From: Bacteroidota bacterium
GTDB taxonomy: Bacteria; Bacteroidota; Bacteroidia; Chitinophagales; Saprospiraceae
Direction: 5' to 3'
Length of the DNA stretch: 11,438 nt
Assembly (NCBI GenBank): GCA_024277695.1
Contig: JAJRUR010000156.1
Coordinates: 1-11,438, forward strand
The notes beneath the pieces are model-generated. The model was not told the DNA's origin. It worked only from the letters and a program-made list of their open reading frames with translations, and did no database searches. Shown here piece by piece: positions 1 to 8,037 of this stretch. Within the stretch, counting starts at the first letter, position 1, and each line of letters starts with the position of its first letter. Made by a program: the position numbers and the translations under genes.

Positions 1-1938
1 TAAGCTATAAACCGGCTTTCCTGTTATAGGATTAATCTCCGCCCGCATACGCTCTCGAATACTCTTTTCAGATCCATCGTCGCCTATACTATATATTGTG
101 GACATCGTACCTACAAATACCTCTCGTGCAGCAAATGATGTCAGCAGTGCAATCCCGATCTTCCAGTCATAACCCAAAGGCCTGATCACCGGTTCTATCG
201 CTTTGCCGATATGTCCTATATAGGAGTACTCCAGTTCTTTGGAGGCTAAAGCCTGTCTTTGGCTCTGCAGATCTGCAAATCGCATAGTAGCCAAATCCTT
301 TTGAGCCCTCGCCTTATGATCTCCGGGTCCATAACTCGCCAGCACCCATAAAAGCATCGATATGACCATAATAATCTTTCCCGCCTCCAAAAGAAATATT
401 TTTACTTTGCTCCAAGTATAAAAAAGTACATTGCGCAAGACAGGTCGTCTATATATCGGCATTTCTAACAACAGCTGATGCTGTACATCCGTCTTTAGCC
501 ACTGCTTAAAAAGCAGAGCCATAGCCAAAGTGCTAAAAATACTAAGCAGATATACCCCCATAAAGATCAGCCCTTGAACATTGAACCAAGCCCATCTCCC
601 GGGCTCTACCATCAATCCAATCAAAACCGTATATACCGGCAGACGCGCAGAACAACTGATCAATGGCGATACCAAGATAGTATTGAGTCTCTTTTTTTTG
701 TCTTTGATCGTACGCGTACTCATAATGGCCGGAACAGCGCAAGCCCCGCTCGAAATCATAGCCACCAAACTCCGACCACTTAGTCCAAAACGACGCATCA
801 GTGGATCAAACAAATAAACGACGCGAGCCATATATCCGGTCTCTTCCATGATCGCAATGATCAAAAATAGCAAGGCAATCTGCGGAGCAAATACTGCAAT
901 GCCTCCCAAGCCTGCTATCAGTCCATTCGCAATCAAATCCGTCACCCAAGATTGTTTAGGCAGAGATTCTACCCATCGTGTCGAATGCATAAATATCTGC
1001 TCTATCCAATCCATAGGCAGCGATGCCCAACTGTATATGATCTGAAAAGTCAGAAACATCAACACTATAAATAGTAAGGGGCCGATGACCGGATGCGTCG
1101 TAATCCTATCCACCCATCTCGTATGTTGTTGCTGGTGGATCTCTCCCATTCGATGTGTCAACCTCTTCAGTGGCTCTAGGGAGATATATCGCTGCGTAAT
1201 CTCTTCATATTCGTATTCCAGTCCATTATATTCCAGCTCATCGAGCAATTTTTTTATCTCTTGCTTAGTCCCGGGCTCGATAAATGGCATCTGTTCGTAA
1301 TACCGAGCGATCAATAGCTGACGATATGGGTAGCGCTGACGAATCAACTTCTGGAGACCATCTACGAGTATCTGCTCTTTTTCCGAAAAAGAATATCTCT
1401 GCTCTCCGCTATACGGCTCCAACCACTCTACACTCGAAAACAAATCCTTGAGTGCTTGCAGATTCGTTTTATTTTTGATGCTCACAGCTAATACGGGCAC
1501 ATTAAAGTGAGCCTTTAGATGATGCTCTAGATCGCGGATATCCTTTTTTGACCTCAAATCGGACATACTGATCACTACAGCGACCGGAATGCCCAAGTCC
1601 AAGATCTGGCTCAACATCAGTAACTGCTTAGCGATGAAGGATGCATCAATCACATATACGATACCTTGGGGCTTAAATCTTGACTCGGGATCGAGTAAGG
1701 TCTCATGGACCACCAGATCATCTTTGGCAGTAGGATATAAACTATAGGTCCCCGGCAGATCTATGATCTGCACCTTCCGATCCGTTTTTGTAGCTAACCA
1801 GCCTGTCTTCTTGTCCACTGTCACGCCGGGAAAATTTCCAACGTGCTGACGCATACCGGTCAGATAGTTAAAAATAGATGATTTTCCACAATTGGGATTG
1901 CCTACTAGTGCGATATGAACAATATCCGGCTGACTCAA
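1..1938 (-). CDS. feoB: Ferrous iron transport protein B (FeoB), 3' end beyond the window
   Basis: FeoB is an inner-membrane Fe(II) transporter with an N-terminal cytosolic GTPase domain. The 646 visible residues show the P-loop GNPNCGKSS (13-21), switch threonine T40 in FPGVTVD, and G3 DLPGTYSLYP (60-69). The membrane part has both Gate motifs: SGACAVPA with C400, and SCSARLPVY with C429. These cysteines match the two conserved Gate cysteines of E. coli FeoB. Near the edge, FAAREVFVGT and a KSIRERMRAEINP stretch are typical of the late FeoB region; the last transmembrane segments lie outside. The frame is open to base 1. The start is TTG at 1936-1938, because the P-loop begins 12 residues later, an AGGAG lies just upstream, and no ATG fits. 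The G4 motif reads SMSD (124-127) instead of N-x-x-D, and G5 reads SIK instead of SAR. The gene follows feoA by 7 bases in one operon. Confidence 0.96.
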   Translation of the reverse strand, partial: MSQPDIVHIALVGNPNCGKSSIFNYLTGMRQHVGNFPGVTVDKKTGWLATKTDRKVQIIDLPGTYSLYPTAKDDLVVHETLLDPESRFKPQGIVYVIDASFIAKQLLMLSQILDLGIPVAVVISMSDLRSKKDIRDLEHHLKAHFNVPVLAVSIKNKTNLQALKDLFSSVEWLEPYSGEQRYSFSEKEQILVDGLQKLIRQRYPYRQLLIARYYEQMPFIEPGTKQEIKKLLDELEYNGLEYEYEEITQRYISLEPLKRLTHRMGEIHQQQHTRWVDRITTHPVIGPLLFIVLMFLTFQIIYSWASLPMDWIEQIFMHSTRWVESLPKQSWVTDLIANGLIAGLGGIAVFAPQIALLFLIIAIMEETGYMARVVYLFDPLMRRFGLSGRSLVAMISSGACAVPAIMSTRTIKDKKKRLNTILVSPLISCSARLPVYTVLIGLMVEPGRWAWFNVQGLIFMGVYLLSIFSTLAMALLFKQWLKTDVQHQLLLEMPIYRRPVLRNVLFYTWSKVKIFLLEAGKIIMVISMLLWVLASYGPGDHKARAQKDLATMRFADLQSQRQALASKELEYSYIGHIGKAIEPVIRPLGYDWKIGIALLTSFAAREVFVGTMSTIYSIGDDGSEKSIRERMRAEINPITGKPVYSL

Positions 1939-1942
1939 GTCG

Positions 1943-1947
1943 CTCCT
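1943..1947 (-). promoter_or_regulatory. Ribosome binding site of feoB
   Basis: On the minus strand AGGAG lies four bases before the TTG start of feoB and overlaps the feoA stop codon (TAG, 1946-1948). It is one of few clear Shine-Dalgarno sequences in the window and supports TTG as the start. The stop/RBS overlap suggests that feoB translation is coupled to feoA. Confidence 0.6.
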
Positions 1948-2170
1948 ATTTAACTTTTAAATTAATCGCTTTGATCTCTTTGGGGCCCAAGGCTATTCGA
2001 CGACCATCCACTTCAACGAGATATGCCAGTCCAAAAGGAGATTTTTTGAGTAATCTGATGTGACTGCCCGGCACTACACCCAATCTCAGTAGATCGCAGG
2101 CTAGCTTGCGATCACCAAAACAACAGATTTCGCCCTCGAGCTGTTCTACGATATTTGCTTGATCCGTCAG
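1946..2170 (-). CDS. feoA: FeoA-family SH3-like protein, non-canonical start
   Basis: This is a small cytosolic partner of FeoB in Fe(II) uptake. The frame ends at TAG (1946-1948) and encodes about 74 residues. It shows the FeoA pattern: LLRLGVVPGSHIRLLKK, then SPFGLAYLVEVDGRRIAL, then PKEIKAINLKV. These match the helix, the PG turn and the beta-barrel strands of the family, including the conserved leucine-glycine-x-x-PG. No ATG, GTG or TTG exists between the upstream in-frame stop (2177-2179) and the conserved core. The best candidates are CTG at 2168-2170, giving (M)TDQANIVEQL, or ATT at 2171-2173. The N-terminus is therefore a few residues shorter than usual in FeoA. The gene may use a rare start codon, may be slightly truncated at its 5' end, or may carry a sequence error. 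It is first in the operon with feoB. Identity is firm; the start is not. Confidence 0.85.
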   Translation of the reverse strand: MTDQANIVEQLEGEICCFGDRKLACDLLRLGVVPGSHIRLLKKSPFGLAYLVEVDGRRIALGPKEIKAINLKVK

Positions 2171-2174
2171 AATA

Positions 2175-2220
2175 TGTTATTATTTAGATTTATTCTTAAT
2201 AGCACACAAATGTAATAACA
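2175..2220. repeat. Spaced inverted repeat around the feoAB promoter
   Basis: TGTTATTA at 2175-2182 and TAATAACA at 2213-2220 are perfect reverse complements separated by 30 bases. One arm overlaps the predicted -7 element and the other lies just before the feoA start. This could be a paired operator for an iron-responsive repressor. It does not resemble the classical Fur-box consensus, and an 8-base AT-rich repeat can occur by chance. Confidence 0.3.
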
Positions 2221-2237
2221 AAAGACTATAAAACAAG
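2207..2237 (-). promoter_or_regulatory. Probable promoter of feoAB
   Basis: On the minus strand TACATTTG (2214-2207) matches the Bacteroidota -7 consensus TAnnTTTG exactly. CTTG (2237-2234), 19 bases upstream, fits the -33 TTG-type element. Transcription would begin near 2200, leaving a leader of about 30 bases before the CTG/ATT start of feoA. That distance supports translation starting close to there and not further upstream. Confidence 0.5.
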
Positions 2238-2418
2238 TTTTGGACCAAGATTTTGAAGCATAACTGCTCCTTGACTTTCGTCAATATAAAAACTGACTGC
2301 CCATCTTTGCCCATAAGAATGTGGTAAGCATAAATCGAAACTGTAGCTTTTGCTCTTGTATAGCTAGGTACTCATCTTACGGAAATACTCTTAAAAGAAC
2401 TGATAATAAAAAAAAATG

Positions 2419-2426
2419 TATTTTTG
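2419..2426 (+). promoter_or_regulatory. Possible -7 element of the hppA promoter
   Basis: TATTTTTG matches the Bacteroidota TAnnTTTG consensus and would place the transcript start about 50 bases before the hppA ATG. No TTTG is found at the usual distance upstream, where the DNA is A-rich, so only half of the promoter is supported. Confidence 0.35.
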
Positions 2427-2481
2427 CGCCCGATTTCTGACATCTTAGAACATCTAAAATTAAAACTAAAACAAACTATCT

Positions 2482-4656
2482 ATGTCAACAAATTTAATGT
2501 ACATCATTCCACTCTTTGGAATCATAGCACTCATCTTTACTTTTTTCAAATCTGCCTGGGTGGGCAAACAAGCCATCGGGACAGACAAAATGGCGCGCAT
2601 TGCAGATAATATATCTGCCGGAGCGATGGCCTTTCTCAAGTCAGAGTACCGTGTTTTGTCTATTTTTGTCCTTGTGGTAGCTGCTTTGCTATTATGGAGC
2701 GGGATGAATCCTGATTCTTCGCCTTTGGTAGCTTTATCTTTTATATTAGGTGCCATTTGCTCTGCTTTGGCGGGTTATATCGGTATGAAAGTAGCCACCA
2801 AGGCCAATGTCCGTACTACCAATGCTGCTCGAACGAGTTTGGGCAAAGCCTTGGAAGTTGCATTTGCAGGTGGCTCGGTGATGGGTATGGGTGTAGTAGG
2901 CTTAGGAGTACTCGGATTAGGTGCGCTCTTTTTATTATACTCTAATATGTTTGGAGTAGAGTCTCAGTCTGCAGTAACGCGAGTCATTACGATACTGACA
3001 GGTTTTTCTTTCGGAGCATCATCGATAGCTCTTTTTGCCAGAGTCGGAGGAGGCATCTATACCAAGGCAGCTGATGTTGGTGCTGACTTGGTAGGAAAAG
3101 TAGAGGCAGGTATCCCCGAAGATCATCCCCTCAATCCTGCGACCATAGCAGACAATGTAGGAGACAATGTAGGAGATGTTGCCGGTATGGGAGCAGACTT
3201 ATTTGAGTCGTATGTGGGGTCGATCATCGGAACGATGGTGTTAGGCGCATTATTTTTTGGTATCACCGGCTTTGCTTCTACCAATGATTTTGGCGGGATG
3301 AACGCTGTGCTCCTACCCTTGGTGCTCGCAAGTGTAGGTATCTTGACTTCGATAGTGGGAACATTTTTTGTCAAAGTAAAAGAAGGGGGAGATCCTCAAA
3401 AGGCACTTAATATCGGTGAATTTTTGTCATCCGGTATTATGATTTTGGCTACATTTTTTATTGTAAAATGGATGCTTCCCGAGACTTGGACATTGGGAGG
3501 AACGGACTACAGTTCGCTTGGTGTATTCTGGGCAGTTCTTTTTGGATTGGCAGCCGGCTTGGGTATCGGGCTTATTACAGAACACTATACCGGCACGGGT
3601 ACGAAGCCCGTTCGATCTATCGTAGAACAGTCGCTGACCGGATCTGCTACGAATATCATCGCGGGATTGGGAGTGGGTATGATGTCCACTGCAATACCGA
3701 TCATCATTTTGGCAACAGCCATCATAGGCGCGCATCATTTTGCGGGATTGTATGGCATTGCTATTGCAGCAGTAGGTATGCTATCCAATACCGGTATCCA
3801 ACTCGCTGTAGATGCCTATGGTCCGATATCGGATAATGCCGGAGGAATCGCCGAGATGGCCGAACTACCCAAAGAAGTTCGAGAGCGCACGGACAAGCTC
3901 GATGCCGTTGGTAATACTACCGCAGCGATCGGTAAGGGATTTGCGATAGGGTCTGCTGCATTGACAGCCTTGGCACTTTTTGCAGCATTTATGGCTACTG
4001 CCGGGATTGATACTATCAACATAGCCAATCCTAAGGTTATGGCCGGCCTCTTATTAGGAGGTATGCTGCCCTTTTTGTTTTCTGCCCTTTCTATGAATGC
4101 CGTAGGACGTGCCGCAATGGATATGATCCAGGAAGTAAGGCGACAGTTTAAGGACATCCCGGAACTCCATAAGGCACTAGCAGTCATGAAAAAGAATGAT
4201 GGTAAGGAAAAGTCATCATGGAGTCCTCAGGATATTGCCACCTTTGAAGCAGCAGATGGAAAGGCTGATTACGAAAAGTGTGTAGAGATCTCTACAAAAG
4301 CCTCTATTCGAGAGATGATCCTGCCCGGTTTGATTGCTGTGCTCTCTCCTGTACTCATTGGGTTTGCAGGTGGGGCCGAGATGTTAGGAGGTCTATTGGC
4401 CGGTGTGACCGTTTGTGGTGTTTTGATGGCTATCTTTCAGTCCAATGCAGGAGGTGCTTGGGACAATGCCAAAAAAATGTTTGAAGAGGGTGTCGAAATC
4501 AAAGGCAAAATGTATTACAAAGGCTCAGATCCTCATAAAGCTACCGTCGTCGGGGATACTGTCGGTGATCCTTTTAAAGATACTTCAGGACCTTCGCTCA
4601 ATATCTTACTAAAATTGATGTCTGTAGTAGCACTGGTCATCGCTCCTTTTTTGTAA
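2482..4656 (+). CDS. hppA: Membrane-bound ion-translocating pyrophosphatase (K+-dependent type)
   Basis: This integral membrane enzyme hydrolyses pyrophosphate and pumps H+ and/or Na+ across the inner membrane. The 724 residues and many hydrophobic segments fit the usual 16-helix size. The substrate and Mg2+ site is clear: DVGADLVGKVE (198-208), the double acidic motif DNVGDNVGD (224-232), and near the C-terminus GDTVGDPFKDTSGP with D692, D696 and D700. The motif GNTTAA has alanine at 481, where K+-independent enzymes carry lysine, so this should be the K+-dependent class. E242 in DLFESYVG sits where Na+-pumping and dual Na+/H+ bacterial enzymes carry their glutamate, unlike the shifted glutamate of plant H+-pumps; the pumped ion is an inference. 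The ATG at 2482 starts directly before the first membrane helix. It is a single-gene unit with its own terminator. It may recover energy from PPi released by biosynthesis. Confidence 0.97.
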   Translation: MSTNLMYIIPLFGIIALIFTFFKSAWVGKQAIGTDKMARIADNISAGAMAFLKSEYRVLSIFVLVVAALLLWSGMNPDSSPLVALSFILGAICSALAGYIGMKVATKANVRTTNAARTSLGKALEVAFAGGSVMGMGVVGLGVLGLGALFLLYSNMFGVESQSAVTRVITILTGFSFGASSIALFARVGGGIYTKAADVGADLVGKVEAGIPEDHPLNPATIADNVGDNVGDVAGMGADLFESYVGSIIGTMVLGALFFGITGFASTNDFGGMNAVLLPLVLASVGILTSIVGTFFVKVKEGGDPQKALNIGEFLSSGIMILATFFIVKWMLPETWTLGGTDYSSLGVFWAVLFGLAAGLGIGLITEHYTGTGTKPVRSIVEQSLTGSATNIIAGLGVGMMSTAIPIIILATAIIGAHHFAGLYGIAIAAVGMLSNTGIQLAVDAYGPISDNAGGIAEMAELPKEVRERTDKLDAVGNTTAAIGKGFAIGSAALTALALFAAFMATAGIDTINIANPKVMAGLLLGGMLPFLFSALSMNAVGRAAMDMIQEVRRQFKDIPELHKALAVMKKNDGKEKSSWSPQDIATFEAADGKADYEKCVEISTKASIREMILPGLIAVLSPVLIGFAGGAEMLGGLLAGVTVCGVLMAIFQSNAGGAWDNAKKMFEEGVEIKGKMYYKGSDPHKATVVGDTVGDPFKDTSGPSLNILLKLMSVVALVIAPFL

Positions 4657-4677
4657 GGCAAACAAATATTATTTTTT

Positions 4678-4719
4678 AAAAGACGCTTGCAAAGCACATA
4701 TTGCAAGCGTCTTTTTTTT
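4678..4719 (+). terminator. Strong intrinsic terminator after hppA
   Basis: Starting 21 bases after the hppA stop codon, AGACGCTTGCAA (4681-4692) pairs perfectly with TTGCAAGCGTCT (4701-4712) across an 8-base loop. The stem is extended by AAA/TTT, and the 3' arm runs directly into eight T residues (4712-4719). This is a textbook rho-independent terminator and marks hppA as monocistronic. Confidence 0.92.
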
Positions 4720-4947
4720 ACTTTTATCCTCAGAAAACGAAAGAGAAATCAAAAGCCCTTTATTTTGGGCACTCTGACAGAATTCTAGAAAGCTTTGGAA
4801 TAGAAAATTTGGACTTTTTTAAAAAAACTCCGGAAGATATGTTATTTATTTATAATATATCTTTAGCTTTATGTCCTACTTACATAGAGTAGTTTTTTGG
4901 GTAAACATTTTTTATTTCTAGTCATACATTTTTCAAAACAGTAGATA
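4720..4947. other. AT-rich spacer before nrdJ
   Basis: These 228 bases hold no convincing gene. I looked for a cobalamin riboswitch, which would fit a B12-dependent enzyme, and see no B12-box or folded leader. TACATTTT at 4925-4932 resembles a -7 element but lies too close to the ATG to be convincing; TTTG occurs at 4896-4899. There is an 8-base palindrome TTCTAGAA at 4783-4790 of unknown meaning. Confidence 0.45.
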
Positions 4948-7512
4948 ATGCCAACTCTGCAAATTGCCCCCCCGACTGCTGATGCAGCTATGATGCAAAC
5001 ATACAGCTATCAAGAAGCGCTGGACGCTTCCACAAAATATTTTGACGGCGACGAGCTAGCCGCCAGTGTATGGATCAACAAATATGCTCTCAAAGACAGT
5101 CAGGGCAAGATCTATGAAAAGACACCGGATGATATGTACCGCAGGATAGCACGCGTTCTTGCCGATATCGAAAAAAATTTTCCCAAGCCTTTAAAAGAAG
5201 AGGAAATCTATCAACTCCTTAGCAACTTTAAGTATATCGTACCCCAAGGTGGGCCAATGGCAGGCATAGGTAATCCCTTTCAGGTCACTTCCTTGTCCAA
5301 TTGTTTTGTCATCGGAAACGGAGCCGACTCCTATGGTGGTATCATACGACTAGACGAAGAGCAGGCACAACTCATGAAACGTAGAGGAGGTGTAGGTCAC
5401 GACCTGTCGCATCTACGACCTAAGGGGAGTCCCGTACACAATAGTGCTCTGACATCCACCGGAATAGTACCTTTTATGGAGCGATACTCCAACTGTACCC
5501 GTGAGGTTGCTCAAGATGGACGTCGAGGTGCTTTGATGCTCTCGCTCTCTGTCAAGCATCCTGATGCTGTAGATTTTGTAGATGCCAAACTTGACCTCCA
5601 AAAAGTAACGGGTGCTAATATCTCTCTTAGGATCGATGATGATTTTATGAAATCTGTCACTACAAAGAAACCTTATGTACAGCAGTTTCCCATTGATAGT
5701 GATGAACCGACGGTACAAAAAGAAGTCGATGCCGGCGTACTATGGAGCAAACTAGTACACAATGCTTGGAAGTCAGCCGAACCCGGAATACTATTCTGGG
5801 ATACTGTTACGCGCGAGTCGGTAGCGGACTGTTATGCGGATCTTGGGTTCAAGACCGTATCTACCAATCCCTGTGGAGAGATACCCTTGTGCCCTTATGA
5901 CTCTTGTCGCTTACTGGCTATCAATTTGTATAGTTATGTCATAGATCCCTTTACAGATGAGGCGCGGTTTGATCTCAAAAAATTTAAAAAACATGTACAA
6001 CTCGCCCAGAGGATTATGGATGATATCGTCGAGTTAGAGTTATATCATATTCGTACGATTATCAACAAAATCAGCAGTGATCCCGAAGCAAAAGATATTA
6101 AGCGTACAGAACTGGAGCTATGGAAGAAAATCTATCAAAAAGCAGAACAAGGCAGAAGAACCGGTATAGGTATTACAGCGGAGGGAGACATGCTGGCAGC
6201 CTTAGGCTACACATATGGTTCGGATGAGTCGATTGCTTTTTCGACAGAGCTGCATAAAATGCTTGCTATCCATGCATATCGAGGGTCTGCACTACTAGCC
6301 AAAGAAAGGGGTAGCTTCCCTATCTATGATGCCGAACGCGAAAAAACCAATCCATTCATCCGACGATTATTTGATGTAGATCCTGAGACCAAGAAGATTA
6401 TGATGAAGTATGGGCGTAGAAATATAGCCCTGCTCACTATTGCACCTACCGGTACGACGAGCCTGATGACGCAGACATCATCAGGGTTGGAGCCCGTTTT
6501 TATGGTCTCCTACAAACGTCGCAAAAAAGTCAACCCCAATGATCAAAATGTAAAAGTCAGCTTCGTCGATGAAGTAGGAGATCACTGGGAAGAGTACAAT
6601 GTATTGCATCACAAATTTGCCGATTGGCTACAACTCAAAGGCTATGATCTGGATGAAGTAAAACATATGGATACGGAAGCTCTTGAACAGATCATCCGAT
6701 TATCTCCTTTTTATAAGGCTACAGCCAATTCGATCAATTGGGTACAAAAAGTCAAACTCCAAGGAGCTGTACAGAAGTGGGTAGATCACTCGATTAGTGT
6801 CACGGTCAATATTCCGGAAGAAAGTACGGAAGAACTAGTCAACGAAATTTTTGTGACTGCCTGGAAGAGTGGTTGCAAAGGCATCACTATTTATCGCGAT
6901 GGTTCTCGATCAGGTGTACTCGTGTCCAACGAAGAAAAAAAATCAGAAGAGTTGCTCAAAGTAAACCATTCGCCGAAGCGTCCTAAGCGACTCGAGGCTG
7001 AAGTCATTCGATTTCAGAACAATAAAGAAACTTGGATAGCTGTAGTGGGTCTTTTAGAAGGTCGTCCTTATGAAATATTTACAGGAAGGGCAGAAGACAC
7101 ATTTATTTTGCCCAAAGAGATCAAGAAGTCTTGGATTATCAAAGTCAAAGACGAAAAACGACACAATCGCTATGATTTTCAGTTCTTAGATAAGGATGGC
7201 TTTAGAGTGACTTACGAGGGACTATCGAGGTCGTTTAATAAAGAATATTGGAACTATGCCAAGCTGATATCCGGAGTACTGCGTCATGGCATGCCTATAC
7301 CTTTTGTCGTAGATCTGATCGGAGGACTACATCTGGAGAGCGATACGATCAATACTTGGAAGACCGGAGTAGTGCGTGCCTTAAAAAAGTTTATTCCGGA
7401 TGGTACGCAAGCTAAAAAACAACTTTGCCCGCAGTGCGATATTGAAGGTAGTTTGGTGTATAAGGAAGGCTGTCTGATCTGTCAAGACTGTGGCTATTCT
7501 AAGTGTGGTTGA
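4948..7512 (+). CDS. nrdJ: Class II (adenosylcobalamin-dependent) ribonucleotide reductase
   Basis: This cytosolic enzyme reduces ribonucleotides to deoxyribonucleotides using a thiyl radical generated from adenosylcobalamin, without oxygen. It has 854 residues, typical for the long NrdJ form, and no intein. The active site NPCGE places N307, C309 (thiyl radical) and E311 as expected. C119 in LSNCFVIGN and C320, eleven residues after C309, fit the redox pair of the Thermotoga-type enzyme. APTGTTSLMTQTSSGLEP is the conserved phosphate-binding loop region. After about residue 660 comes a TSCPD-like domain found in many NrdJ proteins. The tail is a cysteine cluster: CPQC (827-830), then C842, C845, C848 and C853 in CLICQDCGYSKC, likely a zinc ribbon or redox shuttle. 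It starts at ATG 4948; upstream DNA is AT-rich. No B12 riboswitch or cobalamin genes are nearby, and no class I subunit is visible here. It converges on gldH with a 9-base gap. Confidence 0.96.
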   Translation: MPTLQIAPPTADAAMMQTYSYQEALDASTKYFDGDELAASVWINKYALKDSQGKIYEKTPDDMYRRIARVLADIEKNFPKPLKEEEIYQLLSNFKYIVPQGGPMAGIGNPFQVTSLSNCFVIGNGADSYGGIIRLDEEQAQLMKRRGGVGHDLSHLRPKGSPVHNSALTSTGIVPFMERYSNCTREVAQDGRRGALMLSLSVKHPDAVDFVDAKLDLQKVTGANISLRIDDDFMKSVTTKKPYVQQFPIDSDEPTVQKEVDAGVLWSKLVHNAWKSAEPGILFWDTVTRESVADCYADLGFKTVSTNPCGEIPLCPYDSCRLLAINLYSYVIDPFTDEARFDLKKFKKHVQLAQRIMDDIVELELYHIRTIINKISSDPEAKDIKRTELELWKKIYQKAEQGRRTGIGITAEGDMLAALGYTYGSDESIAFSTELHKMLAIHAYRGSALLAKERGSFPIYDAEREKTNPFIRRLFDVDPETKKIMMKYGRRNIALLTIAPTGTTSLMTQTSSGLEPVFMVSYKRRKKVNPNDQNVKVSFVDEVGDHWEEYNVLHHKFADWLQLKGYDLDEVKHMDTEALEQIIRLSPFYKATANSINWVQKVKLQGAVQKWVDHSISVTVNIPEESTEELVNEIFVTAWKSGCKGITIYRDGSRSGVLVSNEEKKSEELLKVNHSPKRPKRLEAEVIRFQNNKETWIAVVGLLEGRPYEIFTGRAEDTFILPKEIKKSWIIKVKDEKRHNRYDFQFLDKDGFRVTYEGLSRSFNKEYWNYAKLISGVLRHGMPIPFVVDLIGGLHLESDTINTWKTGVVRALKKFIPDGTQAKKQLCPQCDIEGSLVYKEGCLICQDCGYSKCG

Positions 7513-7521
7513 TTGCGAGGA

Positions 7522-8037
7522 CTACTCCGCACTCAAGTAATCTACTACAAGTGCTATTTTGTCTATCCCTTTTAGGGCGGGTTCGCGCGTATATTGGGCG
7601 ATAGATATACTATACGTGCCGGATTGGTCAAAACGAACTCGATCTCGCAATACAGCATCCAAATAGCAGTTCTTCCCGCGACACTTACTGTACCAGATCC
7701 CGGACTTGGTGGCAAAGTCTATCGGAATGATCTGTGTATTACTACGGCCGACAGCGTCAGTAATTTTGAGCTTTAGATAGATATTCTGATATGCATAATC
7801 CGAAAGGTGGTCGATCTGTAGATCCATGCGGTAGGTCTTGCTGGTATCCCCAATCTCAAAATCAAAGACTTTTGTTTGATCATAAGCCCAACCCGATGGG
7901 TCAATCTCGTATGCCTTGTAATAATAGGGTTCTGAAGTGCAAGAATGCAAAGCGACTACAAAAAGTGCCCATGCCCCCAACACCGTGGCTACAGAAAACA
8001 CATGCCGGAGCTTGTATGGTTGAAGACTAGCCACCAA
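7522..8037 (-). CDS. gldH: Gliding motility lipoprotein GldH
   Basis: GldH is a lipoprotein required for gliding in Bacteroidota; its exact biochemical role is not settled. The 171-residue product starts with a basic stretch (K9, R11, H12), then a hydrophobic segment (13-30) ending in LHSC with C33 as the lipidation site. H31 is slightly unusual in a lipobox. The mature part has the GldH pattern: SGWAYDQTKVFDFEIGDTS, the YAYQNIYLKLKI strand, SGIWYSKCRGKNCY, and a C-terminal FDQSGTYSISIAQYTR followed by GIDKIALVVDYL. No ATG is present. TTG at 8035-8037 or GTG at 8032-8034 are the possible starts, and both overlap the dnaJ stop (8027-8029). The overlap suggests translational coupling as the third gene of grpE-dnaJ-gldH. 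The family call rests on the sequence pattern and lipoprotein architecture. Confidence 0.85.
   Translation of the reverse strand: MVASLQPYKLRHVFSVATVLGAWALFVVALHSCTSEPYYYKAYEIDPSGWAYDQTKVFDFEIGDTSKTYRMDLQIDHLSDYAYQNIYLKLKITDAVGRSNTQIIPIDFATKSGIWYSKCRGKNCYLDAVLRDRVRFDQSGTYSISIAQYTREPALKGIDKIALVVDYLSAE

Larger units (their letters stand above)
2171..2481. other. Intergenic region between divergent feoA and hppA
   Basis: This AT-rich spacer of 311 bases separates the divergent feoAB and hppA genes. It holds the predicted feoAB promoter and inverted repeat on the left and a possible hppA promoter near 2419. I find no open frame of interest, no RNA gene and no terminator. The middle part (about 2240-2400) shows no recognisable element. 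Confidence 0.6.

Noticed and set aside
542..1300. Several plus- and minus-strand open frames of 60-80 residues inside feoB
   Set aside because: They are shadows of the long minus-strand feoB frame, which shows clear FeoB motifs through this stretch.
3148..3180. Tandem near-repeat of GACAATGTAGGA in hppA
   Set aside because: It encodes the conserved double acidic motif DNVGDNVGD of all membrane pyrophosphatases and is not a separate DNA element.
3468..4187. Open frames of over 100 residues overlapping hppA and nrdJ in other frames
   Set aside because: They are out of frame with strongly conserved enzymes and have no domain character of their own.
4701..4892. 63-residue plus-strand open frame before nrdJ
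   Set aside because: Its TTG start lies inside the 3' arm of the hppA terminator, and the product is unlike any family I know. Probably chance, although its second half is slightly protein-like.
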